Shown: positions 13,909 to 27,156 of the stretch, one piece after another | How the letters are laid out: each line of letters opens with the position of its first letter | Numbering within the stretch: position 1 is the stretch's first letter | Program-made: the position numbers and the translations under genes | NCBI GenBank assembly: GCA_027257055.1 | Contig: JAPVLO010000978.1 | Location: forward strand, 1-64,000 | DNA from: Cephalopachus bancanus | Taxonomy: Eukaryota; Chordata; Mammalia; Primates; Tarsiidae | DNA: 64,000 bases | Direction: 5' to 3' | Notes under the pieces: generated by a model | The model's database searches: none | What the model was told of the DNA's origin: nothing | Seen by the model: the letters and a program-made list of their open reading frames with translations, nothing else

Positions 13909-14220
13909 GCTGGGCTCAGTGGTTCAGCCTGTAATCCCGCGCCTTTGGGAGGCTGAGGTGAGTGTATTGCCTGAGCCTGTGGGTTTGAGACCCGCGGGTT
14001 CGAGACCCGCCTGGGCAACTTGGCGAGACCTCATCTCTACAATAAATCTAAAATTAACTGGATGTGGTAGCACGTGCCTGTAGTTCCAGCTACTTGGAAG
14101 GCTGAGGCAGAAGGATCACTGGAACCCAGCAGGTAGAGGCTGCAGTGGCCGGGAGTGGCCACTGCACTCCAGTCTGGGTGACAGAGTGAGACTCCAACTC
14201 AAAAAAAAAAAAAAAAAAAA
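13909..14220 (+). mobile_element. Full-length dimeric Alu-type SINE
   Basis: A complete left monomer (tRNA-like A box GGGCTCAGTGG at 13912-13922, B box GGTTCGAGACC at 13997-14007), a linker ending ATCTCTACAATAAATC, a complete right monomer and an uninterrupted A tail of about 20 bases. The perfect 12-bp target-site duplication AGAGGAGGGCTA lies at 13897-13908 and 14221-14232. Next to the B box the phrase GAGACCCGC is duplicated. The intact tail and duplication suggest a comparatively young insertion into the satellite. The left monomer differs from standard Alu around the A box, as do the other copies in this window. Confidence 0.95.
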
Positions 14221-17200
14221 AGAGGAGGGCTACTCACTGGGACAACAATTTTGGAGTAGGTCCAGATACTAGGACATCCAACCGAAAGAGGGCTAATCAC
14301 TGTGCCACCCATCACAGAAGAAGACAAATCATTGGATCACCAATCACAAGGGAGGGGCAGTCACTAAGGAACCAATTATGACGGAGGCTCTGTCAATGTA
14401 ATACCCAACACAGAAGTGGGATATTCACTGGGGCACCAATCAAAGGGACCTCCTGTCACTGGGATACCCATTATGAAAGAGTCCCAGTAAGTGGAACAGC
14501 TATCACAGATGAGGGCTAGTCACTGGGTAATCAGAGATGAGACCAAATTCCAGGGAAACCCATAGTGGAGGAGGGTCAACAACAGTGGAACTGATCACAG
14601 AAGGATAATCACTGAGACACCCATCACAGTGGAGGAAGAGTCACTGTCTTAAGTCACTAAGATAGCCATGAAATGAGGGTCAGTCACTGTGCCACTCACC
14701 ACACAGGAGATCCATACACTAAGGCACCCATCACAAAGGAGGAATAGTAACTGAGGCACCAATCACAGATCAGGGCAAATCAATGTGACACTCATCACAG
14801 AGAAGGGCCATTCACAAAGGCATTCACCACAGAAGATAACTAGTCACTGGGACACCCATCACAGAAGAGGGCCAGTTACTGAGGTAATAAACATGGAGGA
14901 GGCATAGTCACTGGGCAGTCATCACAGAGAAGGACTCTCCACTGTGCACCCATCAGAAAGAAGGACTATTCACCGAGGCTTCAATCATGAAGGAGGGGCA
15001 ATCACTTAGGGCACTTATCAGAAAGGAGGAGCAGGCACTGGGGCACCCATCACAGAGAAGGTGTACTGTCTGAAACACTCATCATAGAAGAGAGTCTGTC
15101 AATGGGACAGCAATCACATAACAGGGACAGTCACCTGGGCACCCATCCCAAAGGAAGTACAGTCACTAGGTTACACATCACTTAGTAGTGGTGGTCACTG
15201 GGACAGCCATAAGAAAAGAGATCAGTCACTATGGCACCCATCACAGAGTTTGGCCAGTCACAGGGCATCACTCACAGACAAGGGCTAATCACTGGAAAAC
15301 CCATCACAGAGGAGGGGTAGTCAATGTGGCATTCATAATGGAATAATGTCAATCGCAGAGGTACCCATTATGGAGATCCAGTACCTGGTGAACCCCTTAT
15401 GGAAGAGGCTCAGTCACTGAGTCAACCATCACAGAGGAGAACCAGTTGCTTGGACACCCAACACGGAGGAAAGATGGTCATTAGGGCACCAAACACAGTG
15501 TAAGTCTAGTCACAAGGGCTATTTCCTGAGACTCCTATCGCAAGTAGGGCCTGCCAACTGAGGCACCCTCCACAAAAGGGGAGTAGTCACTTTGTCATCC
15601 ATCACAGTGTGCAAGACATTGGAGAGCCATCTTTATGACAACCTTCATGAAGGAAAGCCTGTCACTGAGACACCCAATTCACAGAAGAGCCAGTCACTGG
15701 GCACTTATCACAGAGGAGAGGTTATCACTGAGGCGCTCATCACAGATCAATCACTAGGGCACACGTAAGGAGGAGACCCCTTCACAGGGACATTTATTAC
15801 AAAGGACAGCTAGTCTCTGTGTCTCCTATAACAGAGAAGGGCCAGTCACTTTGCACCCATTATGGAGGAGAACCAGTCACTAGGACAACCATCACAAAGG
15901 CAGGTCATTCACTGGAGCACCCATCTCTTAGGAGGACCAGTTACTTGGTCACCCATTATGGAGTTGACACAGGTAATGGGGCACCCATATCAGAGGAGGA
16001 CCAGTCAATGGGGAACCCATCACCAGAGGGGTCAGTAAATTGGGAACCCATCACAAAGAGCCCAGTCATGGGGGTACTCCTCATGGGGAAGGGTTAGTCA
16101 CTAAGACAGCCATGAAATGATGGCCAGTCACTGTGCCACTCACCACACTGGAAAGCCATACCCTTAAGGCACTCAATCACAAAAGAGAACTTGTCAAGAT
16201 GGCACCAAGCAGAGAGGTGTTAATTACAAGACCATTCATTATAGATAAGATCTAGTCACTGGGACACAACTCACTGAGGAGGCACAATGACTGGAGCACC
16301 TCTCATGGATGAGGACTGGACACTGAGGCATCCAATATGAAGCAGAACCAGTCACTGGGGCTGCAATCACACAGAAAAGCTAGTCACTGGACACCAACTA
16401 CAAAGGTCAGTCACTAGGGCATTTTTTTACAGAGGAGTGCCTGTCACTGGTGCACACATCCCTAGAATAGTGCCAGTCACTGGGTGACCCATTTCAGAAG
16501 AGATGTAGTCACCGGGTACCCATCACAATGGTCAGTCACAGGGGAACACATAAGAGAATAGGGTCTGTCACGAGGCATCTATCTCTAAGATGGGTTAGTC
16601 ATGGGGCTTCAATTAGAAGGAGACCCATTCCTGGGGCATCCATCACAGAAAAGGGCTTGTCTCTTGGGCACCAATCACAGAGAAAAACAGTCAGCAAGGA
16701 ACCCATCACAGATGAAGAATAATACATGAGGCAACCATTCCAGAGAAGATCCAGTCATTGGAGAACCTATTAGGAGGAGGGACAATCACTGGGGCGTTAA
16801 TCACAGAGAAGGGCTAGTCACCAGAGTACCCATCACAGAGGAGACCCAGTTACTGAGACACATGATAGATGAGGACTGTTCACTGGGGTACCCATCATGA
16901 AACAAGACCAATCACTTGGACACCCATAAGAAGCTTTGTAGTCACTGAGGAACCCATAACAGCGGAAGAAAATTATCTTGGGTACCTATCACAAAGGGCT
17001 AGACACTGAAACACCCATAAAAAAAGAAAACCAGTAATCGAGGCACCAACTATGGAGGAGGGCCGTGTTTCCATGACAGAGGAAGACCATTCATGATGTT
17101 ACTCAACCCAGAATTGGACTAGTCACTGAGGCATTCATTATGGTGGAGTCTCAGTCACAAGAAATCCCATCTAAGAGGAAGACCATCACTGAAACAGCCA

Positions 17201-17680
17201 TTATGTAGTAAGACTAATAACTGGGGCACACATAGAAGAGAATCACTCACTAGGACACTTAGTATAGAGGACAGGTAGTCACTGGAGTACACATCACATA
17301 GGAGAGCAATTCACTGGATCACCCATCACAGAGTAGGCATGTCACTGGGAAGCTAATAACAGTGGAGGGATAGTAACTGAGGTACCTATCACAGAGTATG
17401 CCAGTAACTGAGTTAGCCATCACAGATGAGGGCATGTCACTAAGTCACCAATTACAGAGGAGAGTCAGTTACTGAATCACCAATCATAGAGGAGTGCTAG
17501 ACAATGAGATCCCAAACACAGAGAAGGAATGTTCTCGAGGCTCTCATCACAGAGGACAGCAAACCACTGAGGCCCCAATCACAGAGGAGACCCAGTCACT
17601 GGGACACCCATCAGAGAGGAGACCCTGTCACTGAGTAGCTCATAGAAGAGAAGGGCCAGTCACTGGAACAACTATCAGAG
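14221..17680 (+). repeat. 32-bp satellite array, segment 4
   Basis: About 108 units. A block at 14653-14740 (GTCACTAAGATAGCCATGAAATG and onward) reappears at 16097-16185 with only a few changes, about 1444 bp or 45 units away. That is much closer than ordinary unit-to-unit similarity and indicates a later block duplication inside the array. No other feature is seen. Confidence 0.95.
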
Positions 17681-17990
17681 GGCTGGGCTCGGTGGCTCAG
17701 CCTATAATCCTGCGATTTGTGAGGTCGAGGTGAGTGAATTGCCTGAGCCCCCGGGTTCAAGACCCACCTGGGCAACTTGGTGAGACCTCATCTCTACAAT
17801 AAATCAAAAAATTTACCAGGTTCAGTGGCTCAGCCTGTAATCCCGTGCCTTGTGAGGCTGAGGTGAGTGCATTGCCTGAGCCCGTGGGTTCAAGACACAC
17901 TTGGGCAACTTGGTGAGAACTCATCTCTATAATAAATCAAAAAATTAGCCGGGTGTGGTAGCGCGCGCCTGTAGTTCCAGCTTGTAGTTC
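17681..17990 (+). mobile_element. Alu derivative with two tandem left monomers
   Basis: The element starts with GGCTGGGCTCGGTGGCTC, runs through a left monomer to ATAAATCAAAAAATTTACC, then starts a second left monomer at about 17815 instead of a right monomer. After the second linker only the first part of a right monomer follows (GCCTGTAGTTCCAGC, then a repeated TTGTAGTTCC), and the sequence returns to satellite without an A tail. I found no convincing target-site duplication, so this may be a rearranged or recombined copy rather than a simple insertion. Confidence 0.85.
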
Positions 17991-20900
17991 CAATTTGGAG
18001 GATGGCATTAATGTGGCACTAATCACAAAGAAGGCCCAATCAATAGAGAACCAATTATGGAGGAGGCCCAATCACTGAGACACCTATCAAAGAGGTGGGC
18101 CAATCACTGGGGCACACATTAAGGAGGCACCCCAGAGACTGGAGCACCCATCACAGAGGAGGAATAGTTACTGTGACACACACTTTAGTGGAGTCCCATT
18201 TATTAGGACGCTCATAACAGAAGAGGCCTAGTCGCTGAGTTATCCATCACAGGATGCTAATCATTGGAAGACCAATCACACAAGAGACACAATCACTGTG
18301 GCACCCCTTATGAAAGAGGCCCCATCACCATGACACCCATCACAGAAGGAGGAGGGGTATTCAAGGGGCCCCCAATCACACAGGAGGGCCAGTAACTAGG
18401 TCACACATTATGGAGGATGCTCAGTCACTGAGGCATTCATCACAAAGAAGGGCCAGTAACTGGGTCACTAATTATAAGGAATCCCAGAATGTGGAACACC
18501 AATAGCAGAGGAGGGCTAGTAAGTGGGTCAATCATTATGGAGGAGAGCCACTCACTGGAACAACCTGACAGAGGACAACCAGTAATTGGGGCACCCAAAT
18601 GAAGGAGGTCTGGTAACTGGAACACCCATTATTGGGGAGGCCCAGTTACCAAAACATAAATCATAGAGGAGGTCTGATAACTAGGTCACCCCTTATAGAG
18701 GAGGGTCAGTTACTGGAGTGCCAATTATAGAGAAGACCCATTCACTGGGGCATTAATCATAGAGGAAGATCTGTCACTGGAGTGACAGATCACAGTAAAT
18801 TAACAGACATTGCGGCACCCAACTAAGAAGAGGGCCAGTCACTGGGGCACACATTATGGATAAGGTTGGTCACTGGGGCAACAATTACCAAGGAAAGTCA
18901 ATCATGGAACACCCATCAGAGAAAGGAGCCAGTCACTGAAAGACACATCACAGAAGAGAGTCACTCTTTAGAAGACACATCACAGAAGGCTAGTCAATAA
19001 AACATTCATAATAAAAGGTAGTCATTGGGCCGCCAATCACAGAGAAGAGCCAGTCACTGGGGCTCCTGCTTTGTAGGATGTCTAGTCCTTGGGACACCCA
19101 TCGCAGATGTGGGCAAGTTTATGGGGCACTGGTTAAGGAGGAGGCCCAGTCACTGAAACTTTCATTACAGTGAATGTCTGATCACTCAGGCAACCATTAT
19201 AAAAAAGGGCCAGTCATTGGAGCACATTACAGATGAAGACAGATCACTGAGGGACACATCACAGAAGAGAGTCAGTCACTGGGGCCAACATCACACAGGA
19301 GGATCAGTAACTGTTGCACTCAGTAAATGGGGCACTCATCAGAGAGGAAGACCAGTCTCTGGGGCACGCATCACAGAAGAGGGAAAGTTCTGGTACCGAA
19401 GAGAGACTGGGGAATCCAGTAGAAGAGGGACAATCATTGGGGGACCAATTACTAGAGAGTTCTAATCAATAGGATACCCATCACAAAGGAGGGTAAGTGA
19501 AGCACCCATTTTGGAAGACTGCTGGTTATTAGGACTCACACGTGTGGGCCAGTTATGGGGGCACCCATTAAGGAGTAGGCACAGTAACTTGATTTTACAC
19601 TGCAAAGTCACTGGGGCAAACATTATGGAAAAGGGCCAGTCACTAGGGCATCCATCACAGAAGAAGGTAAATTACTGGGACACGGATCACAGAAGAGAGT
19701 CAGTCACTGGGGAACCCCTCACAGAGAAAGTCAGTCACTAGCACATCCATCAAAGTGGAGAGCCTGTAACTAGGACACCAATCGAAAAGGAGACCAGTTA
19801 CTAGAACATTCAACAGAGGGACCTGTGATTGGGGCACTGATTACAGACAAGAACCAGTCACTGGGTAGCTGATCACAAAGGAGGGCAAGTCCATGAAGGA
19901 CACAAATCAGAGGAGAGACAGTCACTGAAGCACCCATCAAAAATGAGGGCAGCCACTTTAGGGGAGACCAAGTCATTTGGGCACTAATCACAGAGGAGGA
20001 TTGGTCACTGGAGCAACTATCACAGAAGATGCTAGTAACTGAGACACTCATCACAGAGGGGGTTCAGCCACTGGACAGCCCTTCACATAGAAGTGACTCA
20101 CTGAGGCGCCCATCCCAAAGGAGGGAATGTAAGTGGGTTCCCATCACAGGGAAGGGCCAGTCACTGGTGCACTAATTACAGGGAAGAACCAATCACTTAG
20201 TCATCCATCATGAATAAGGGCTAGTCACTGGGGCAATCATCACATAAGACTAATTATGGGAACACACTTTAAAGAGGAGCACAAATCACTGACACCAATG
20301 CAAACTTAAACCAGTTATTAGAATACTAAACAGAGAAGGGGACCATTGACGGGGGGCACTGATTACAGACAAGAACCAGTCACTGGGTAACTGATCACAG
20401 AAGAGGGTAAGTCCATGAGGGACCCAAATCAGAGAAGAGACAGTCACTAAAGCACCCATCATAAAGGAGGGCAGCTATTAGGGAAGGGCCAGTCACTGGG
20501 GGAATGTATCACAGAGGAGGTCCAGTAACTGGAACACACATCACAGAGGAGAGTAGGGCACTGGGGCTATCAAAACAGAGGAGGAATAGTCTTTAAGGCA
20601 TGCATTATGGATGTGAACCAGTTACTGGGGCAATCATCACAGAGGAGAGTCAGTAACTGGGTCACCCATCCCATAGGAGAGTCACACACTTAGGCAACCA
20701 TCACATAGAAGGTCTAGTCACTATGGTCTTAATTATGGGTTAGGGCAAGTCACTGAGGCACCCATCACATTGGAGGTCCAATCACTGGGGCATCCACCAC
20801 AGAAAAAGTCTACCCACTTGGGCACTCCTCAGTGAGGACGTTCAGACACTGAGACAACCAACACAGAAGAGAGCCAATCACTGGGGCACCAATCACAGAG

Positions 20901-23900
20901 AAGAGCCAGTCACAGGGGCTCTTACAACAAAGAAGACTAAGTCAATAAGTCATACATCACAGACAAGGGCCGATCCCTAAGGCATATATCAGTGTGGAGA
21001 GAGCCAATTAGGATGGGCTTAGTAAATTGGGATCCCATAACAGAGGAGGGTCAGTACTGGTGCATCCATCATAGAGAAAGTAAAAATCTATGTGATATCC
21101 ATTACAGAAGAAGATCAAACATTGAGGCATTTTTTCTCAGAATAGAGAATACTCGGTCACTGGGGTATCTATCATAGACAATAAGCAACCACTGAGACAC
21201 ATATCATAGAGGAAAGCAAGTCCTTGGGGCATCCAATTTGGAGGATGGCCAATCACTGAGGCACCAATCCCAGTAGAGACTCTTAATGGAACATCTATTT
21301 TGGAGAAAACCAGTCATATGGACATTCATTATGGCGGAGGTCCAGAAACTGGAACATCCATTACAAAGGAAGACCAGTCACTGGGCCACCCATTTGAAGG
21401 AGGCCAGATTATGAGAACACTCATCATAAAAGAAGGCTAATCACTGTGGCACCCATTACAGAAAATTGACAGTCATAGAAACACCAATCTCAGAGATGCC
21501 CAGTCACTGGGGCACTCATTTTGGAGGAGACCTACTCCCTGTGACACCATCATAGATGTGAGTTTGTCACCATAGCACCCATAATAAACAAAGGCACCCC
21601 ACTGGGGCACAAATCACAGTGGAGTTCAGTCACTTGGGCACACGTTGTGAAGGAGGCCCAGTCACTGGGAAGCCCATCACAAAAGAGAGCCAGTCACTGG
21701 GGCAATCATTATGGAGATGACCCAGTAAGATGAGCACCCATCACAGAGAAGGGTAATCCATGAGGAAACCATTATGGAGGAAGGTCAGTCACTGGGGCAC
21801 CAATATGAGGAGGGCCATTTACTGTGGTATTGATCACAGAGAAAGGCCAGTAACTGCTGAAAACATCAAAGAAGAGAATGAGTCACTGTGGCATCAATTT
21901 TCGAGGAGGGCTAGTCACTGGTCACCCATCTCAGAGGTGAGCTGGTTATTGGGGCACAAAGTATCGAGGAGGGATAAACACTGAGACAACCATCAGAGAC
22001 GAGTTCCAGTCACTGGGGCACATATCAAACAGGAGAGCCAGTCACTAGAGCACCCATAAAAAAGGAGGGGCAGTCACAAAGACATGCCTCACAGAGGAGG
22101 GCTAGTCAGTGGGACATCCATCACAGTAGAGGTTTTGTTGCTGTGCCATCCATCATGGAGGAGGGTCAGTCTCTAAGCCACTAAACTTGGAGAAGTGCCA
22201 CTGTGACACCCATTAGAGAGGCAGGCCAGTCACTGGTCAACCAATCACGGAGGAGGACATTGCATGAAAAAAGCCATAACAAAGGAGAGTTAATCACTGA
22301 ATCACACATTATTGAGGAGGTCAGTAAGTGGGACACCCATCGCAGAGAAGTCACAGGGGTAACCATTATGGAGGAATACCAGTCACTGAGGTACCAATCA
22401 CAGAGGAGGCCCATTCACTGGGGCATCCATAAAGAAGGAGGACCAGTCTCTGGGGATCCCATTATGGAACAAAGTCAATCTTTGTGGCACTCATTATTAA
22501 GGGGGCCCAGTCACTGGGACAATCATTAGAGAGAAGAACCTTCATAGGAACACCCATAACAGAGGAGAGCAAATCACTGAGGAACCAACAAGAGAGAAAG
22601 GTTAATCTCTGGGAAACTAATTATTCAGGAGGCTGAGTTACTAGAACACCCAACATAAAGGAATCCTAATCACAGAGGTATCTAATCTGGAGATGAGTCT
22701 ATCACTGGTACACAAATCAGTGGAGGCCCAGTCTGAAGCATGTATTATGGAGAAGACACAATCACAGGGACATCCATCACAGAGGAAGAACAGTCACTGG
22801 GGCAACCATTGTGGAGGAGGCCCAGAAACTGGAGCACCCATCACAGAAATGGGCCTGTCCCTGGAGCAACCATTTAGAGGAGGCTCACTTACTAGGACAC
22901 CCATCATAGAATAGTGCTTTTAATGGGACACTCAACCCAGAGTATGGCCAATTATTTGGGAATCTATCATATGGGAGGCCCAGGCTCTTGTTCTCTTGTT
23001 ATGGAGAATGCCTAGTCACTGGAAACCCACCACAGAAGAAGGTCCGTCATAGGGGGAACCCATTATGAATGAGGCTCAGAAATGAAGAACCCATCAAGAC
23101 AATGCCTTGTCACTGGGGCACCCATTTTGGAAGAGATCCAGTTACTAGGACATCTCTTATAGTGGAGTGCTAGACACTGCAGCACCCATCACAGAGGATG
23201 GCCAATCATTGGGGAATGAATCATAGAGAAATCCAGTTACTGATTTATCTGTTATGGAGGAGGAAATTTCACTGTGTCACCCTTGAGAGAGGAGACACAG
23301 TTACTAGACGACTAGTCACTCATGTACCAATCACAGATGAGGCCTTGTCACAGAGACATACATAATAGAGGAGGCCAAGTCACTGTGACACCCATCACAA
23401 AGGAGGGCCAGTCAGTGGGGCTCCCATCACAGAGGGGGGTAGTCACTGGAGCAGCCATTATGGAGAGGAACTAGTCACAGGGGCACCAATAAGGAGGCTC
23501 AGTCACTGGGCCACAGATCACAGAGGAAAGCTAGTCAGTTTTTCACCCACAACAGAAGAGGGCTAATCATGGGGCACCTATCACAGAGGAGACACAGTCA
23601 CTTCAGCATCTATCACAGAGGCAGACCAGTCATGGAGGCACCTATCTCAGTGAAGAATCAGCAACTTGGACACCATCACAGAGAAAAAACAGCAACTGTA
23701 GCACCCATTAAAGAGAAGGGCTAATCACAGGAGCCTCCATCACAGCGGAAGCCTAGTCACTGGGGCACCCCTAACCTATGTCATATAGTCACTAAGGTAC
23801 CCATCACACAGGAGGACCAGTGTCTGGGAGGATGACCCATATCTGAGGCACAGATAACACAGAGAAGGAGTATTTTCTTGGCTACCCACCACAGGCGAAG

Positions 23901-26163
23901 GCTAGGCAGTGAGGAACCCATTACAGAACAGACACAGTAAATGGGGCATCTATTATGGAGGATGGGCAATCACTGTGTCACTCATCACAGAGGAGGACCA
24001 GTTACAAAGGCATTCATCACAGATGAAGGTGAGTCACTGGGGCACCCACTTTGGGGGAGGATCAGTCACTGGAATACCCATCACAGAAGTGGGTTAGTCA
24101 CTGGAGTTACCATTATGAAGAAAGATAGGCCATAGTGGCAACCATCACAGAAAGCTAATCACTGGTGAACCCATCACAGGAGTCAGTAACTGCAATACCC
24201 ATCACATAGGAGAACCAGTTCAGGAACCCACCAATGAGGAGAGTGAGTCACTGGAGCACCCATTTCAGAGGATGCCATTCACTGGGTCTCCCACAACAGT
24301 GAAAGTATAGTCCCTGGAGAACCCAACAAGGAGGAGGCCAGTCACTTGGATAACCATCACAGATGAGGGCTAGAGACTGGAAAATGGGTTAGAGGAGGAC
24401 CAGGCACTGTGACACCCATCACAAGTATGCCTGTTGATATAAAATGCATTACAGATGATGGTTAGTCACTAAGAAAACCATTATGGATGAGTGCCAGTCA
24501 CTGGAGCATCAATTATAGAGGAGGCCCAGACACTAGGAAACCACCACAGACGAGATATATCACAGAGGAGACACATCACTGAAATACATATCACAGAGGA
24601 GAACCAGAGAAGAGAGCATAAATCATAGAGGAGGGGTAGTAACTAGGGTATTCATTTATGGATAATACCCAGTCACTGGGGCAACCATCATAAAGGAGAG
24701 GCAGACACTGGGGTACAGATACTGGGACTCCCATTAGGAGGGCTCAGTAACTTGTTCTTTGATGAAGAGGAGGACCAGTAATTGGGGCAACAATCAGAGA
24801 GGAGAAAAATTCAATGTGATACCCATCACGGTGGGGAGATGTTAACAGAGGCACCTATCACAGAGAAGACACAATCACTTAGACACCTGTTACAGATGTG
24901 GTCATTCACTGGGTCACCTATTATAGAGGAGGGTCAGTTACTGGGACACCCATTAGGAGAAGGAACAGTAACTGAAACACCAGTCACAAAGGAGGACTAC
25001 TCACTGTGTCATTCACCAAAGAAGAAGACATCACAGAGAAAGACAAGTTACTAAGGCACTCATCTAATAGGGAATCCTGACAATGGAGCACCCACTTGAA
25101 GGAGGGCCAATCCCTGGGACACCAGTCACAGAAGAGGGTCAGTCACTGGGGCATTCATCACAGAGGAAGCCCAGTCACTGGACAGAGAACAGATTGCAAC
25201 AGAGGCACTAATCACAGAGGGGGACCATTCTCTTGGGCACCCATCAGAGAGGAGGCCTAAACACTGAGACACTGATCACAGAGGAGACATGGTAAATGAG
25301 GCACCTATTATGGAGGAGGGCCAATCACTATGCCTCTCATCTCATAGGAGGGTCAGATACTAGGACAGCTATCAGAGAGAAACGTAAATAATTGGGATAC
25401 TAATTTTGGAGGAGGGCCAGTAACTGGGACACACATCACAGAGGTTGCCCTTCACAAGATATTCCATTATTAAGGAGGTCGAGTCACCAGGGCTCTCTTC
25501 CCTGAAGAAGGTCAGTCACTGGAGCTCCCATTATCAAGAAGGGCTGGTCACTTTGGAAAACATCACAGAAGAAGGCTAAAAAATTGTGTACTCATCAGAG
25601 AATATAGCCAGTCAATGTGACACCTATAACAATAAACAACTGATCACAGAACACCGATTGAAAAGAAGAGCCAGTCACTGGAACACCACAGAGGAAAGGT
25701 GGTTACTGAGATAAACATCCCAGAGGAGGTTCAGAAACGGGGACATTTATTTGAAGGAGGGCCAATCACTGTGGCATTGATCACAAAATAGGGCCAGTAA
25801 TACAGCACCTATTACAGAGGAGGCCTGGTAACTGGGGCACCCAAGATAGAGGAGGCTTAGTCACCAGGGCATACATCACAGAGGATAACCCATCACTTGG
25901 GCACCCATAACTGAGGAAAGAGAGACACTGTGGCAAACATCACAGAGAAGGACCAGTCTCTTGGCCACCTATCAGAAGAGGGCTAGACACAGAGGCACAG
26001 GGGAGACCAGTAAATGGGGCACCCATTATGGAGGATGGCCATTCACTGAGTCACTGAACACAGAGGACAAGTTACTAGGGCACTCATCACAAGTTAAGGA
26101 GAGACACTGGGCATCCATTTTGGAGAAGGATCAGTCACTGGGAAACCCATCGACAAGGTGGGC
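17991..26163 (+). repeat. 32-bp satellite array, segment 5
   Basis: About 255 units. It contains a block duplication of roughly 200 bp (19776-19975 and 20298-20490, offset about 522 bp) and a perfect 24-base hairpin at 18768-18791. Its last 6 bases (26158-26163, GTGGGC) are the left target-site duplication of the second solo LTR. Unit variants with CATTATGGAGG and CATCACAGAGG are intermixed. No gene is supported. Confidence 0.95.
18768..18791. repeat. Perfect 11-bp inverted repeat with 2-nt loop
   Basis: The arms GATCTGTCACT and AGTGACAGATC are perfectly complementary and separated by GG. It lies inside the satellite and arises where the core palindrome of a unit has been extended. It could extrude as a hairpin, but nothing shows that it has a function. 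Confidence 0.8.
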
Positions 26164-27156
26164 TGCAGGGGGCCAGCCCCTGTAGAGAGATTTAGGGAGT
26201 CTCTTGGAAGCTGTGGCAGCGTCGGTGATTATTCTGGAGAAAGAAAGAGAAAGAAAGAGAAGAGGGAGAAGGAAAGAGACTGGACTCCTGTTCAAGTGAC
26301 CAGAAGCTGTTTAATGGGTGTAATCTCAGGGCTTTTATCCCCAAACTCTGCAAAGTCATCATCACAGGAAACAAAGGTAGCATGTGTCTTTCACAGGAAC
26401 AGGTCCAGGTGCGCAAAGGACAGCCCCACTCTCAAGCAAGTGTTTTTTATACATAAGGAAGGACATGAGGAAGAACATGAGGAAGAACAACCACAAATTG
26501 TCTTTTTGTATCTTATGCTAGCTTAATGTTCCCCAAACCAGTTTTTTATGTGTCCTTAATTGTATTACAACTATATCATCTTGAAATAACATCACTCAAT
26601 GTCTAAACCCAAAACCATCATAGTGAATTATTAACTTCTACTATTATGTTCTAATTTAAACTAGTTTTTATTAAAACAATTGTTGTTATGGTTATACTCT
26701 CCTAGCACCAACTGGCCTAATTCAAACTTCACTGGCCCCCCTAAATCAAACTGAACTAACCATACTTCTATAATAAAATCGTTATTTAAATTTTTTTAGT
26801 CTATATAAACTATTTTCTAAAACCTATATCTATAGATTTCTAAAGGTCGCATCAAGAGAACCTGTGACCTGCGCTAAGGCTTTTCAATGTGACTCAAAGC
26901 CAAACTTACATTGTGATAAAGCAAAAGACCATAAGCCATGGGGAATGGGAACAATAGACTCCTAGGTTAGCTGTGTATGTTCCGGTCTCGGATTTTTCTG
27001 TTAGAGCCAGCTGGAGATTTTTTTGGTAGTTTGTGCCAAATGGAAAAGAAGGGAGGGAATGGGTCAACAGCTCCCGAACACATCCTAGTGATCTCGAGGT
27101 CAATGGCCCTTCCTGATCCCTAACGCCCAGTGGGCCTCCGTGGCCAGCTCCCAACA
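26164..27156 (-). mobile_element. ERVK-type solo LTR, copy 2
   Basis: The same LTR family as 4367-5332, also on the minus strand, reading TGTTGGGAGCT... to ...CA with a length of 993 bp. The 6-bp target-site duplication GTGGGC is perfect (26158-26163 and 27157-27162), which fixes both ends and fits the 6-bp staggered cut of betaretrovirus-like integrases. The polyadenylation signal is ATTAAA on the minus strand at 26310-26315, where copy 1 has AATAAA. A GA-rich tract at about 26238-26278 corresponds to the CT-rich U5 end. Because this duplication differs from that of copy 1, the two LTRs are independent solo insertions and not the ends of one provirus. Confidence 0.94.

Noticed and set aside
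4367..27156. The two ERVK-type LTRs as ends of a single provirus
   Set aside because: Their flanking 6-bp duplications differ, and the sequence between them is satellite and Alu with no retroviral genes.
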